From Mortierella alpina (Eukaryota; Mortierellomycota; Mortierellomycetes; Mortierellales; Mortierellaceae), in assembly GCA_029449245.1 (NCBI GenBank), contig JANATF010000004.1, forward strand, positions 3,162,001 through 3,226,000: a DNA stretch of 64,000 bases. Direction: 5' to 3'. A program made the translations under genes and the position numbers. Within the stretch, counting starts at the first letter, position 1; each line of letters begins with the position of its first letter. Positions 11,726 through 23,237 of the stretch are shown here, piece by piece. Under the pieces are notes generated by a model. It made no database searches. It was not told where the DNA came from and saw nothing but the letters and a program-made list of their open reading frames with translations.

Positions 11726-13881
11726 TCAAAAATCGTCCAAGTGAAGGCTCGCTCGTTTCTCAGTCATAATCACCAACGCGGCATGCTCCACTCCGGTAAT
11801 GGTCTCGGCCACACGCGCGTTTAGCAAGTACTGCTTTGACAGATCCAGGCTCCGAATCGACCAGCGCATTCCAAGAGGCAGCCGGATCGAGTCTTCCACT
11901 TCCTGGATCACATACTGCAACAGATCCTCGAATGTCGTGGCGGGTGAAATCACAATCGGAACCTGGGTGAGCCACGTCTTGAGGCTGCGCAACGAGACTG
12001 AACAGAGTCGTCCTGACTCTGATGGCGTCAAGGTCCTTGGACAGGTCAGTGGCGGTGGTGGTTGAGGTGGTTTCGTAGAGGTATTCCGCGGACTGGTGAT
12101 GGAATAGGATGCTGAAGTGGATAATGGATCTTGCGCTAGGGCTTCGAACGAAGTCAAAGAAGGTGTCGGGGTGAGGAGACCCCTTTGCTTGGATTGATGT
12201 GGCTCCGCGAACGGCAGTGCAGATCTTCCCGCTGACCGCTTAGCATACTGGTAGGCTTCATGTGGCTGTTGTCGTTGTGCAGACACGCCGTGTTCTTTTA
12301 CGAGAGAGTCCTCCGTTGATGTCTGTGGCAGACTTGACCGGCGCTTTTGGGTATCCATGGTCCTGCATAGCTGGGCTGGCTCTAGTGCACAGTTGATGGT
12401 GAAAGACGTCCTATTTTCGAGAGGCGGCTTTGACATGGCGGAGGGGTGTTTCGTCTGATTATTGCCTTCAGCTGGGTGTTGGTGCATGTTGCTCGAGGTC
12501 TGCAGCAGGGCATTGTCGTCGCTGACTTCCTTCTTCACAATGGTCAAGCCGGTGTTGTCTGAGCTGAGTGACGGCAAAGGGTCTCTGGCTAAGGTATCAC
12601 TCGCCTTGAGCACCTCGTCCTTGGATGGATCGGTTGAGGCGTCCCCGAGGGCTCTAAAAGATGAATTGGTGGATCGTGGAGGCGTCTCGAACCTTGATTC
12701 ATTGGCTCGACTGGACACGCTCGATGTGTGTTCTGGGAGGTCGGCATGATCGTGAGAAGGTTCAGGCTTCACCCTTGAAAATGACGGTATGACGACCTGC
12801 ACGCAGGGCGAGCGTTGGTCAGCGACAACAGGTTTATCCCGCTTCAGGGAAGAGTCTGCAGGTCTGCGATAACTCCGCCATGTGGAATGTCTGCTACTTC
12901 TGTAGGTGGTGCGGCATCTGCGCGGACGATCAGGCAGTTGGGTGGGTTGTTCCTTGAGAGTTGCGTCCTCGCTATCGCCTCTGCCAGCCCTCCTTGTCCG
13001 CTTCGCCCTCTCGGAGGATGCATGAGTTTCCAAGTCCCTGGAATGTGCTACCGTCGAGTGATCAGTTTGAACCATGTGCGCACTCGTGCTTGTGATAGCG
13101 GGTGTTGATGACACCTCATTCTGCTTGGTCAAGGATGCTGTGGAGATGCCACCCTCTCCATGGATATCCAGAACCCGGTTCGCCCTAGGTGGGTCCGTGT
13201 CCTGTTTTGGTGAGCCAGGCGGTGAGCACGAACTGTCTTGTGGCTCCACTGTCGTCGTCGCCATCGTCGTTGTTGTCCTTGTCCTGGCTGCTATGCGCCT
13301 TGACCTTTTCCGCTTGGCAGTGCTCACTCCCCTTCTCTGTTGCACCCGCGCCTCTTCGTTTGTATGGTCGCAAAACTTGGTTTGGTACTGAAGCGTCAGC
13401 ATACTAGCGGAAGTATAGGACACAACAGATTGTGAGTTTTTAGGTCAAGGGGTCAGTTACGTTACGACGATGCATTGAAGTTGATAATAAAAAAAGGATG
13501 CAAGTACCCGTTGTTCTCGTACTGTCCGCCGACCTTGATCTTTGCAGCCTTGGCGGGACATTTGCGCGCCTTGCAATAGGCCATGAAGTACCAGTCCAAA
13601 GCGCAAGGGTCTTTTGTCGCCGTTACTTTCTTGCCGCAGTGAGGACTGTCCAGATATAATCCTTCTTGCTCCAGGTTGATGTAGCCTCGTAAGTGGGCAG
13701 GGACATTGTTGTGGGTGTTGAGCAGTTCCTTGAGAATCGCCAGTCCAGGCGAGCCTGGTTGGCGAATGCAAGTAATGGTGTCTGTGCCAACGTGAATGTG
13801 AATCTGTTGGGTCTCCTTGTCGGCGCCGTGGGAGTGTCTCTGGCTCTCTGTCGTGTCTGGGGGTGTCTGTGTTTCGAGCAT
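11726..13881 (-). CDS. Unrecognised protein with a putative C-C-C-H zinc motif and long disordered middle
   Basis: Two exons on the minus strand, 13881-13508 and 13403-11726, joined by a 104-bp GT-AG intron in phase 2, give 683 residues. The N-terminal 140 residues look folded: KELLNTHNNVPAHLRGYINLEQEGLYLDSP, then DPCALDWYFMAYCKARKCP, and after the junction LTLQYQTKFCDHTN. This leaves C103, C108, C136 and H138 spaced C-x4-C-x27-C-x-H, reminiscent of the WRKY-GCM1/FLYWCH fingers (aromatic-x-C, C-x-A-K, terminal x-H). A basic patch (TAKRKRSRR) follows. The middle 400 residues are Ser/Thr/Pro-rich. The last 90 residues form a compact block (LKTWLTQVPIVISPATTFEDLLQYVIQEVEDSI...) ending in EHAALVIMTEKRASLHLDDF. 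A DNA-binding role is inference; I do not recognise a family. Confidence 0.68.
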
Positions 13882-14225
13882 GGTGGTGTTGTGCCGATGG
13901 TATAAAGTAGAGAATGGAAGTCGAAGGAGCAATGAACAGCAAGCGTGCGAGAATGCAGTCTATGTAGAGAATCAGTGTGGTTCAAGCCTTTCAGGAGCAA
14001 AGTGCCCAAAGCGGCTTCTTTGTTTCTGATATGGCGATGGAACGGAATTATGTCGCGCCCCAACGATGCGAAACGCGTTTTGGTGGACACCGTTTTTCTT
14101 ACTTCGCACCCTTTCTCCCTCGCTTCCTCCCCTATCTCTCCTATCTCGCCTTCCTCTCTCTCTTTGCTCTCCATCCATCCTCTCTCTTCACTCCCCTTCT
14201 CACTTGTGTCCACCACCCGTCAGAC
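13882..14225. promoter_or_regulatory. Divergent promoter region
   Basis: This 344-bp region lies between the divergent starts at 13881 (-) and 14226 (+) and must carry both promoters. The half next to the plus-strand gene is strongly CT-rich (about 14090-14210), a pyrimidine leader also seen before other genes here. No TATA box is clear. Confidence 0.45.
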
Positions 14226-14945
14226 ATGGCAAACGCACGCAGGTCATCTCGCTCCACTGCCAGGTCCGCTTCTACCGCTGCGGCGGATCCCGAGCACGAC
14301 TCGCTGAACAAGGACACTCTTGACAGCCAGAGCGACTCGGCCGCAATTGATAGCACCCATCAGGCAACCGATGCACCACACATGAAGAAAGACCAAAAGC
14401 TCGAAGCCGCCGACCCCGATCTTATCCCTTCCGCTACCTCCGACTCCCCCACGGCTGACCAGCTGGCCGAGGCTGCCACCACACCCATCTACAGCGATCT
14501 GCAAGAACGAGATGAGGATCAGAATTCGTCCAAGAAGGAGTTTACTCGCGACCGCGACCACGACCACGATTCGCACCAGCATCCTGCTGAGAACAAGGAC
14601 GAGCATGCCTCGGGGCCAGCCGAAGAAGAGGACCCCCAGGAGCCTGTACACTCACTTCACTTGCAAAGCCATATTAGGGGTGTTCCTGGTCATGGACACC
14701 ACGCCACCACTGCCGTCAATGCAGAGGACCACGATGCCAATGCAGAAGAGCTGAGTGCCACCGCTCCTCCTCTGTCTGGCAAGACAGAAGACGAGCCGGC
14801 TGAGGACATCGAAACCTTGAAGCACGTAAAGCGGGCTGTGGAGGAGGACTCTAACACCATGGCAGAGGAGTATCTCGCTGGGTCGTATAAGTCCCCGTTC
14901 CGACACACCAGCAAGTCCGAGAAAGCCGGCAAAGAGGAGCGCTGA
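14226..14945 (+). CDS. Hypothetical acidic, disordered protein with His/Asp clusters
   Basis: Single-exon reading frame of 239 residues from ATG 14226, preceded by a pyrimidine-rich leader. The protein is almost wholly low-complexity: a basic, Ser/Arg-rich N-terminus (MANARRSSRSTARSAS), then long acidic stretches rich in Ala, Asp, Glu and Ser. Two His-rich clusters stand out, RDRDHDHDSHQHP and HGHHATT, which could bind divalent metal, but that is speculation. The C-terminus returns to basic sequence (SYKSPFRHTSKSEKAGKEER). Codon use resembles neighbouring real genes, and no signal peptide or membrane helix is seen. I do not recognise it. Confidence 0.6.
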   Translation: MANARRSSRSTARSASTAAADPEHDSLNKDTLDSQSDSAAIDSTHQATDAPHMKKDQKLEAADPDLIPSATSDSPTADQLAEAATTPIYSDLQERDEDQNSSKKEFTRDRDHDHDSHQHPAENKDEHASGPAEEEDPQEPVHSLHLQSHIRGVPGHGHHATTAVNAEDHDANAEELSATAPPLSGKTEDEPAEDIETLKHVKRAVEEDSNTMAEEYLAGSYKSPFRHTSKSEKAGKEER

Positions 14946-15402
14946 GAAGAAATCTCGTTTTAGTCAGTATGAAACAGACTAAGGTGTGAGAAAAAATAAA
15001 CGTACTCTTAGGTCAGCGGGCGAATGAAAAATATCAACGCTTGGTGTTGCTATCTCTTTTCCCGGCGACGTGCACATTTTTTTTTTTTTTTTTGTCATTG
15101 CTCTGCACGGTACGAGTGGAAAGGTGTGGTCAATGCGAGCAGGTTTTGTTCGTGTCCATGTTGTGGTGCTTGTTGTGCGACGCGTGCAATCACGGCGCAT
15201 CGGTCTGTTTCAGTACGGCCATGCGCTGCCCCACAACGTCCTTTTGGGCTTTCGTTGTGCACCGTGCGGATGGCACACTTACAATCACAGACAAAAAATG
15301 AACTCGTTCGCCTTTTACCTCACTTACGTCTCTGCTTCCTACCCAGCTTTGAAAAAAAAAATCCCGTACTTAGCCATTCCAAGCCAAGGTGTTATTTTCG
15401 CC
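14946..15402. other. Intergenic spacer with poly(T) run
   Basis: The first 50 bases hold a likely polyadenylation signal (aaaaaataaa near 14992). A 16-base T run lies at 15079-15094. The reading frame of the next gene stays open upstream to about 15070, but that part has no coding character, so I place the start at the ATG at 15403. Confidence 0.4.
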
Positions 15403-15852
15403 ATGGATCGAGCATCAAACACTCACAACTATGTCTTTCAGGCCGTTAACCGCAAGTCGGGGACCACCCAGAACACCTTGGACAAGTCCTCACGCAATAC
15501 ATCCAACACCAAAGCCTCGACTCAAGCGAGCCAGCAACAGGAACTGCAAGACCCAGACCCAGACGAGGAGCAGGAGCCAGTAGAACAGTACAACGAGACC
15601 CCCGACACCATCAATTGGGATGATGACAGCAACGATCAGGACAACAGCAACAACAACATCAGCCTGGCTCAACGACAGAGTCGGGGGCAGCAACAGCAAC
15701 AGAACCAGCGCAATACTAAAAGTAACCAAGGCCGAGAGGATGATCTTCAAGGCCGATCGCTCGACGATGGTGACGACGATCAGGATGACTTTGATTCGGA
15801 TGAGCAAGAACAAAACAAGGGCAATATGTATGACAATGCCCAGTATAATTAG
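15403..15852 (+). CDS. Hypothetical Gln/Asn/Asp-rich disordered protein
   Basis: Reading frame of 149 residues from ATG 15403. Composition is extreme: QASQQQELQDPDPDEEQEP, a stretch of N and D (DDDSNDQDNSNNN), a Q run, and an acidic tail. The first 20 residues (MDRASNTHNYVFQAVNRKSG) are the only part that looks folded. The low-complexity composition makes coding status less certain than for neighbours, and an upstream exon is possible. Its stop codon lies only 45 bp from the stop codon of the convergent ENA ATPase gene, so the two 3' UTRs must overlap if both are transcribed. Confidence 0.45.
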   Translation: MDRASNTHNYVFQAVNRKSGTTQNTLDKSSRNTSNTKASTQASQQQELQDPDPDEEQEPVEQYNETPDTINWDDDSNDQDNSNNNISLAQRQSRGQQQQQNQRNTKSNQGREDDLQGRSLDDGDDDQDDFDSDEQEQNKGNMYDNAQYN

Positions 15853-15897
15853 GATCTTGTATGCATACATACAACATTAAAGAACTTTATAATTGTC

Positions 15898-18800
15898 CTA
15901 CTGCTTCGAGAGATCCATGCTGTCGGTTTGGGACATGTACGTGCGCATGCGTTCCATCTCCAAATTTGACCCTGTCGGCAGCACCAGCGGCTTCATGGTC
16001 CTCCGCTTGATCATCTTGTAAAGCTCCGCAAACGCAATAAAGAGCACCAACGCCAACACGACCAATCCCCATTCGTAGCTGATGGGTCCATGCTTGAACA
16101 CGTCCGTGTTCAGTCCAGGAATATAGATAATAGGGAACACCAAAATCGTTCCCACCACAATACTCATCCATAACATCTTGTTGTGCTTGAGCGTCCTCAA
16201 GTTCTTGGGCGTCCATCCAGACTCACGCAACGCTCTGCAATTGATCGCGTGTGCCAGGATCAGGAACGTCAGACAGGCATACGCAGTGGCACGCGCTCGA
16301 AAGACGCCTGCGCAACTCGGAGAACTATGTGCATTGCACTCTGAGCCCAAGTCGCCGTGGTTGAACGAAAAGAGAACGACACAGAACGCGCCAAACGAAA
16401 GGCCGCCCATGACGACTCCATAAAAGAACATGTCCATAACGACCTCAAACGAGAATAAACCCTGTTTGGCCGACCGGGGCGGCTCATGCATGTTGGACTC
16501 ACTCGCCGGTTCTAGACCGAGACCCATCGCGGGTGGAGAGGACGTGACCATGTTCAAGAACAAGATCTGGACGGCACTCATAGGAAACACTGCATTGCCA
16601 TCGTCATCCTTGAAGGCAAGCCCGACAATCAAAACGACAATCTCGGCCACGTTCGCAGACATCAAATGCTGCACAAACTTTTGAATGTTGGCAAACATGC
16701 GTCGACCCTCCGCCACTGCCTGCACAATGGTCGCAAAGTTGTCGTCCGTCAGAACAATATCGGCGGCCTGCTTGGCAACATCTGAGCCCGACTGACCCAT
16801 AGCAATGCCCACATTCGCTGCCTTCAACGACGGAGAGTCGTTCACGCCGTCGCCGGTCATGGCTGCAAAGAGGTTACGTCTGTGCAGGGCTGCAATCATC
16901 TTGACCTTGGTGTTGGGCGAGCATCGGGCTACCACACGTGGGAGCTCGACCAGTTTGTCCACGGCTTCATCCGACATGGCATCAAACTGACCTGCCGCCA
17001 TGATCAGTGGGTTGTTCTTGACAGAGCAGTCGTCGGGGATGATGGCCACCTCCTTGGCAATCGCCGCCGCGGTCGAAGGGTGGTCTCCCGTTAGCATGTG
17101 GACGCGGATCCCGGCGTCATAACACTTTAACACAGCAGGACGCGATTCGGCGCGCGGTGGGTCATAGATACCGACAAGGCCCAAGAACACCATCTGAGTC
17201 TCAATCTCGGTCCGGACCAAATCATGCACTAGATCCACTCCTGGCGGAGGGTCGAACTTGCGGTAGGCTAGTGTAAGTACCCGAAGACCCTTCTCTGCTA
17301 GCGCGTTCATCTTGTCCGTGATCATGTCCTCGAATGTCTCTTGCTCTGTACCCTTCTCGCCCTCGAGACTGCGCTCGATATCACCATCGCGCCAGTATGT
17401 GCAGCAGCCGATAACTCGCTCTGTTGCACCCTTGAGGAAAATGAAGTAGTCTGCGGGTCCTTGCTCAGAGTGTGGACCTTGATAGATGACAGACATGCGC
17501 TTGACGGTCGAGTCGAACGGAAACTCGGCAATCAATCTGAACCCTTGATCCAGAAGGTCTGGTTTAGCCAAGCCAGCCTTGTAGGCTAGTACCTGGAGTG
17601 CAATCTCGGTCGGATCGCCAATCGCACACCACTCTCCATTGTTCTCGGGGTTGTGGGCGCGTCGTAACTCGGCCATATTACAGAGCGAAGCTACCTCGAG
17701 TGCGCGAAGGAAATGATCGCTGCCAGAGCCGGTTGGGATTTGTTCTTCCTGTGTGAGAAACTCGTCGTGCTTCATCTCCCCCTGCCAGAAGATGTCACCC
17801 TCGGGAATAAAACCTGTGCCTGTGATGCGGTAAAAGCCGTCGCTCGGGAGCCACATGCGCACAGCAACCATCTTGGACTGTGTTAGCGTGCCAGTCTTGA
17901 AAAGATAATGTGGATAGCACATACGAAAGAATGGAGGAAGAGGATAAAGTAGACATTAGACATCCCTTCTCGGTGTCGTGTGATTAAGAAAGAAAGAAAA
18001 AATGATGCAACGATGAATGTACCTTGTCCGAACAGATATTAGTGACAGCGCCCAGACTCTCGAGACTTGACAATCGACGCACAATGGCCTTGACCTCGGC
18101 CATGCGACGTACGCCAAAGGCCATCGTCAAGGTCACGACAGCGACCAGTCCCTCAGGAATGATGGCGATGGCGACCGAGATGGCGTAGATGGCGACCTCG
18201 TTGCTATAATGAAACTTGTGGACTGCAAACACAATGACCACAAGGATGATGGCTGCCAGAAACACAAAGTATGCCATCCTGTTCAGACGCTTCTGCAGAG
18301 GTGTTGTCTCGTTGTTATCCACTTCCAGCAACGTGGTCGCAATCTGTCCAATCTGAGATTTCATTCCTGTGGAGGTCACAATCCCTTTAGCGCGGCCCTT
18401 GACGACTGTCGTCGAGGCAAAGACCATATTCAAACGATCGCCCAACGGTTGTTCCTCCCTGTCAATCAAGTCCAGATTCTTTTGCACGGGCAGGGACTCG
18501 CCCGTGAGCAAGGCCTCATCTGTCTCGAGGTTAAAGACCTCAAAAAGCCGGCAGTCAGCTCCGATGACATCCCCATCCTCAAAGATCATAATGTCGCCGG
18601 GCACGGCCTGGTTGTTGGGAATCGTGGTTCGGGTTTCGTCGCGGATCACCTGGGCCGTTGGAGAGGACATGTTGCGGAGCGCCTCCATGGTCTGTTCGGC
18701 ATTGTACTCTTGCCAGAACCCAATCGCTGCATTCATGATGATGATGAATAGAATCACACCTCCTTCTGCAAAGTCTTTGGTCGCAAACGACAATGCCTAA

Positions 18801-19126
18801 ATCCATGGCGAAGGTATTAATACGGTAATACGGCAAACAGGATCAGGATCAGGAGGAAGAACATGACAAAGATATGAAATGATTACCGTGGCGATGATTA
18901 GGATCACGACGAGAGCATTGGCAACCTGACGCCAGAGCACCTTATACCACTTGACACCGCCATTTCCTAGCAGTTCGTTGGTGCCATAGATCTTGATGCG
19001 GGCGGTGGCCTCTTGCGAGGTGAGACCTTCGAGCGTGTTGGTTGAGTAGTGCTCCGCGACCTGGTCGACACTGAACGTGTGGAATGGCGGCTCTGGCTCA
19101 GTGTTGACGGGTTTTTTCTTGGGCAT
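15898..19126 (-). CDS. ENA1: P-type ATPase, ENA (type IID) alkali-cation exporter
   Basis: Plasma-membrane pump that extrudes Na+ or K+ using ATP. Exons 19126-18887, 18796-18023 and 17895-15898 encode 1003 residues, the usual ENA length. Visible in order are the N-terminal cation-ATPase domain (EHYSTNTLEGLTSQEA), TM1-2, the actuator motif LLTGESLP (about residue 180), the TM4 motif AIIPEGL, the phosphorylation motif D337-K-T-G-T-L-T, the nucleotide-binding KGATE (about 493), TGDHPST (about 604), the hinge TGDGVNDSPSLKAANVGIAMG (about 684), and C-terminal TM segments with a short tail ending MDLSKQ. IPEGL, GVNDSPSLK and a Cys-bearing luminal loop (HSSPSCAG) fit fungal ENA/exitus pumps rather than SERCA. 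The second intron falls exactly between K and T of DKTGTLT. ENA expression is typically salt- and alkali-induced; no element is recognised here. Confidence 0.93.
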
Positions 19127-19675
19127 TGCTTTTTTTGACTATAGCTGGTCTGTGTTTAGTTGGCTCAACAATCAACTCAAGCGTCTATGCGCAGTGCGTA
19201 ATGAACGGTGTAACGGCAGCAAGCGACGGCAACAAATGGCGCGAGAAGTACTTCCAATGTAACAAATAGAATAAAGCCAGCTAGGCTGACAGAGAGTAAG
19301 TGAGCAGGACAAGGAGTGGACTGCCGAGGTTGACTTTTACGATGGGGTCTGAGGAAGGACAGAAGATCAAGAGGGACGTCGTGCTGAGAGGAGATGTGGG
19401 ACCAGGAAAAAGGATCGACGCGCGCTGGAGGCAAGAACGCGGTAAATGAAAAAAAGTAAAATTTTCTCCTCTGGATCAAACCTGATGAGTGAGCAGCCGC
19501 TGGGCGTGTTGAGCAACTCTTTCGCGCTTACGTTCTCGGGACATGCACTCGTGGTCATGGAATATGAAATGCTTCGTTCGTTCTTTTTTTCTTTTCTTTT
19601 TTAGTTGTAACTGAAAGATGGTGATATAAATGTTGGGGTGATGCTGGGTGTGATGATGTGCTGCGGCCAATTGCT
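19127..19675 (-). promoter_or_regulatory. Promoter of the ENA ATPase and 3' UTR of MAK21
   Basis: This 549-bp head-to-tail spacer must hold the ENA promoter and the end of MAK21, both on the minus strand. The T/A-rich part near 19580-19605 (a run of T and tttctttt) is likely MAK21 3' UTR. No TATA box or salt-response element is evident. Confidence 0.4.
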
Positions 19676-22600
19676 CTACTCGCTGTCCTCTTGATCGATA
19701 AGATGTGCATAGTCCTCCATCGACGCGAACATAGGCAAAGCAACCTTCTTCCTGCGCTTCTTGTCGCGAGCTATAACGTTTACAAGAGACGGGTCGAGTT
19801 AGTGAATCAGTTCGTTCATCACCCTGGCAGAAAACATCAATCAATTGCAATCTAGTACCCTTCTCTTCTTGGTCCGACTCTGCTGCAGCCTCTTCCTCTT
19901 CATCACTGGGAAGCATATCGGCCTCCTCGTCCATAAACATGTTAGCTTCCTCATCATCGCCCTCGTCGTCCTTCCAGCTTGCCTCGTCCTTGCCAAACGA
20001 CTCTTCGTCAACCTCATCGTCCTCATCACTGTCCGCATCAGCTCCACTGGCCACACCTTCGCCCTCTTCTTCCAAATCGCTCAACATGAGCTCCTCCAGA
20101 TCTCCGTCGCTCAGGTCATCCTCGTCGTCATCCAGATCCTCCATACCATCCTTGGGCATGTCGTTCATCATGGCCTTCCAGACTTCGTCCTCATCCATGT
20201 CAGAGTCGCCACCTTCCTCGTCGTCGTCACCTCCCTTGCCCTTCTTGAGTGCAGAGAAATCGGCCTCGTCATCGTCAGATCCGTCGGTAGCCTTGGTCCG
20301 CTTGTTGGCTGGCGCCATGGCCTTCTTCTGTGTAAAGTATTTGTGGAAGAAGATCTGGTCCACGGGGACATCCTCTGCCTTCTTTTGCCAGAAAGCCTCT
20401 GTGTTCACATTCACGTCATTACCGCCTCCCTTCTTCAACATGATGCTTGTTCCGCGATGGGCGGCCATAGGCTGCATGATCGACGAACCCTTGGTGCCCA
20501 GCGCCTTGTTGACATCCTCTCTCTGCTTCTTGGGGTTCTTGTAGACCATGCGGTTCAAGAAGTGAATAAGGGCATGCTGGTAGAACTCGGGCTTGCCCTC
20601 GATGGGCTGCAGAGACAAAATATGGGCAGCATAAAGAGAGACCGTGGGGTGGAAATGAGAGAGGAATGGGGTCTAAATTCATAGAGTGGCAAAGAAGGCG
20701 CGGGGTTGTTAGGCATATAAATCCTTGCGACACACAACACGCTTCGACCCATTCCATGAGACATATTCGAGTACTTTACCATTTCCCAGAGGCATGTCTT
20801 GTCAGCATTGCTGTAAAGAGGCTCACGCTTCCGTCCATCATACTTCAAGGTGTGGGCGGTCTTGAGGTCTTTCGAGGCATCGACTTTGCTCTGCTCGGTT
20901 GCCTCCTTGGTCTTTTCGTCATCGTCCTCGGGAGCGTCCTTGAAGTTCTCTTCCTCGTCATTGTCCTCTGGTTGGCTAATCATAGTAGAGAGGCCGGTCT
21001 TGGAGGCCATCAGCTTGGAAATCAAAAAGAACGCACCGCAGATGAATGGAGGCTGGTGGTGTGAACAAGACTGCACAAGGCGCTTCACAAAGGCTTTGAG
21101 TCTTGGCAACGACTGATCCGCCTGGAGAGCATCGTACACGAGGTTGAGGTAGATCGACTGCTTTGATGAAAAGATAAGACGTGGATCCAGAAGGGATTCG
21201 TACAGAGTCCTGTAGAAGCGGTCGGACGTATTTTTCTGGATAGTCGAAACGCGGAAAATCAACCGCAGAGCCTGAATCGAGGTGTTGAAAGTTCCTGTAT
21301 GCGTGATGCGGAAGATGATGTCCATATGCGCGGAAAAGATCTTGTCCTCGACCTTAGCGAAAGGGAAGGCACGGTTCACTCCAGTGAGGACAGCGGCGAT
21401 CATCTTGGAGTGCTCAGAGTCCTGAATGTCCAAAACCTCTCCAGCTGTCCTCTGTGGGCCCTTGCTCTTTCCAGCATCCTTCTTTCTCTTTTTGTCGACC
21501 TTGTTCCTGTTCTCCTTGAGATAGTTCTTTGTCTTCTTGAGCTGAGACTCCTGGTCTCCCAACATGCGCTTGAAAAAGATGAAGTAAATGTCGATCAGCT
21601 TGTTGGCAACATCAACCTGACGTGCGCTGAGAATGGTCTGGTTCAGAGTAATGATGGCGTAGTACTGTGCGCGCTCCGAGATTCTAGGGCGCATCAATAG
21701 TCGCTCCACCTCCCGGACGACAATCATGGTCATTCCTGGATGTGCCCTCAACAGCTGCTGGATTTCGTACGAGGACTTTGCAGAGACCTTGTTCTCGTTA
21801 TCACCCTATGAGCGGTAGAGCAAGAGGGAAGATATTAGACATTCTGTCTCAAATAATCCACAGTGGGATCATCGTGATTGCTTGAGCACATTCACGATAC
21901 GTAGACTTACCATCTTGTTCACAAGCATCTCCAACAAAGTGTTCTCCTGTTCAGGTTTGGCGGACATCAGCTCCGAGATAAAGCCGAGCATACGATGGCG
22001 AACATGCACAACGGGGTCGTCCGCGAGCATCTTGAGAACCTGAACAAATCTCCAGAACGTCTTCTTCAGATAGTCCTCAAAGATCCACATAATCAAATGC
22101 TCGTTGGTTGCGTCGGGGTGCGTCAGCGGGCGATCCTGGAAGTATCTGTTGATATGTGAGGCATAGCATCGCGAGGGGAGAGGTTAGGAAGATCTGCACG
22201 TACAAAGGCAAGTGCCAAAAGGTCGGCCACAAAAGTTGTAGATTGAATACATACCTCAGTTTGCGGTTGGGTAGCATGCCTCCAATGAAAAGATCCTTCA
22301 AACTCTCAACGCTCTTGACTGACTCTGTCCTGCTCTTCTTCTCAGCCATGGCCATAAGCTTGTCGAGACTCTTGGTGGTGTGAAGAGGTGACTCCTGGAC
22401 AAGCAGGGTCAGAGCTGAAACTCGATCGTTCAAGGTACCGGATGCCATGATGGTCGATACAAAGTTCTTGTCCGAGGACGACAGGTTGGGGTTCTCGTCG
22501 TACTTGGTGTTTTCTTCCTCCAAGAGCCGCATAGCCTGTGTTGTCTTTTGCGCAAGAGTCGTCTCCAGCATATGGTGCTCCTTGCCGTCATCCTCGAGCT

Positions 22601-22886
22601 CGGGCAGAGGGTTGTTGTACCACTGAGGCGATGGCTTGAAAGTCAGCATGACCTTGGCGGGCTTGGATTTAACAGAGGAGAGCATGTTCTTGGGGATGCT
22701 TCCGTTGGCGGAAGGTCCCTTGACCACAGTCGCAAACGCCTTCTTGACCTCGCTAGTAGGTTCCTTCGCGCGGCTGTCGAAAGCTCCCTTGCTGTTGTTG
22801 CTGTTATTGGCGCCTTTGTTCTTAAAACCGTCCTTCTTATCGAACGACCTGTTGGCCTGGTTCTTTCCAGGTTTAGCTCCAGCCAT
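19676..22886 (-). CDS. MAK21: CBF/Mak21 family ribosome-biogenesis factor (NOC1)
   Basis: Nucleolar factor that with NOC2 escorts early pre-60S particles. Five exons: 22886-22255, 22145-21911, 21805-20780, 20672-19859, 19770-19676; 933 residues against 1025 in yeast. All junctions are GT-AG and in phase. The basic N-terminus (KPGKNQANRSFDKKDGFKNKG) is followed by a HEAT-like helical region and the CBF domain: SNADKTCLWEM continues across intron 3 into TPFLSHFHPTVSLYAAHIL, then HALIHFLNRMVYKNPKK. Those conserved residues show that exon 4 starts at 20672, about 80 bases earlier than its longest ATG frame suggests. A long Asp/Glu tract (about residues 745-900) and a basic end (DKKRRKKVALPMFASMEDY) complete the typical Mak21 layout. 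Shares a 351-bp divergent promoter with mL41. Confidence 0.92.
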
Positions 22887-23237
22887 GGCGATTAGGTGAT
22901 CCCGTGGGTAACTGGATGAGAGGTACTCGAGGGATGGAGGGGAGGAGAAAAGGAAAGGACGAAGGACGGAGGACGGAGGAGGATGACGAGGAGACCGACG
23001 GAGGGGATGGCCAATTGTCAATGGAGAACAAACAGAAAAACAGAACGAAGAAAAAAAAAAAAAGAAACAAAAAGGTTTGTTTACATTTTGGCCTGTTGTG
23101 GCTGCTTAGCCACTCAAGGGGAAATTCATCTGCTCTATTGACCTGTGGAGTCTCGGAACATCGGTTTCCATCAAGCATCGCCTTCTCCGTCCCACCACAC
23201 AACACATACAATCAATCGTCCTAGAGCACCCTTCGAG
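22887..23237. promoter_or_regulatory. Bidirectional promoter, MAK21 / mL41
   Basis: Only 351 bp separate the divergent ATGs. The middle holds a purine-rich stretch (aggaggaaaagg-like, about 22938-23000) and an A-rich run near 23050-23075. Coupling a cytosolic and a mitochondrial ribosome gene is biologically sensible, but shared regulation is inference. Confidence 0.55.

Noticed and set aside
19845-20684. 279-codon plus-strand frame over MAK21
   Set aside because: Shadow of the Asp/Glu-rich MAK21 exon; its Leu/Val/Ser-rich reading follows from the acidic codons on the other strand.
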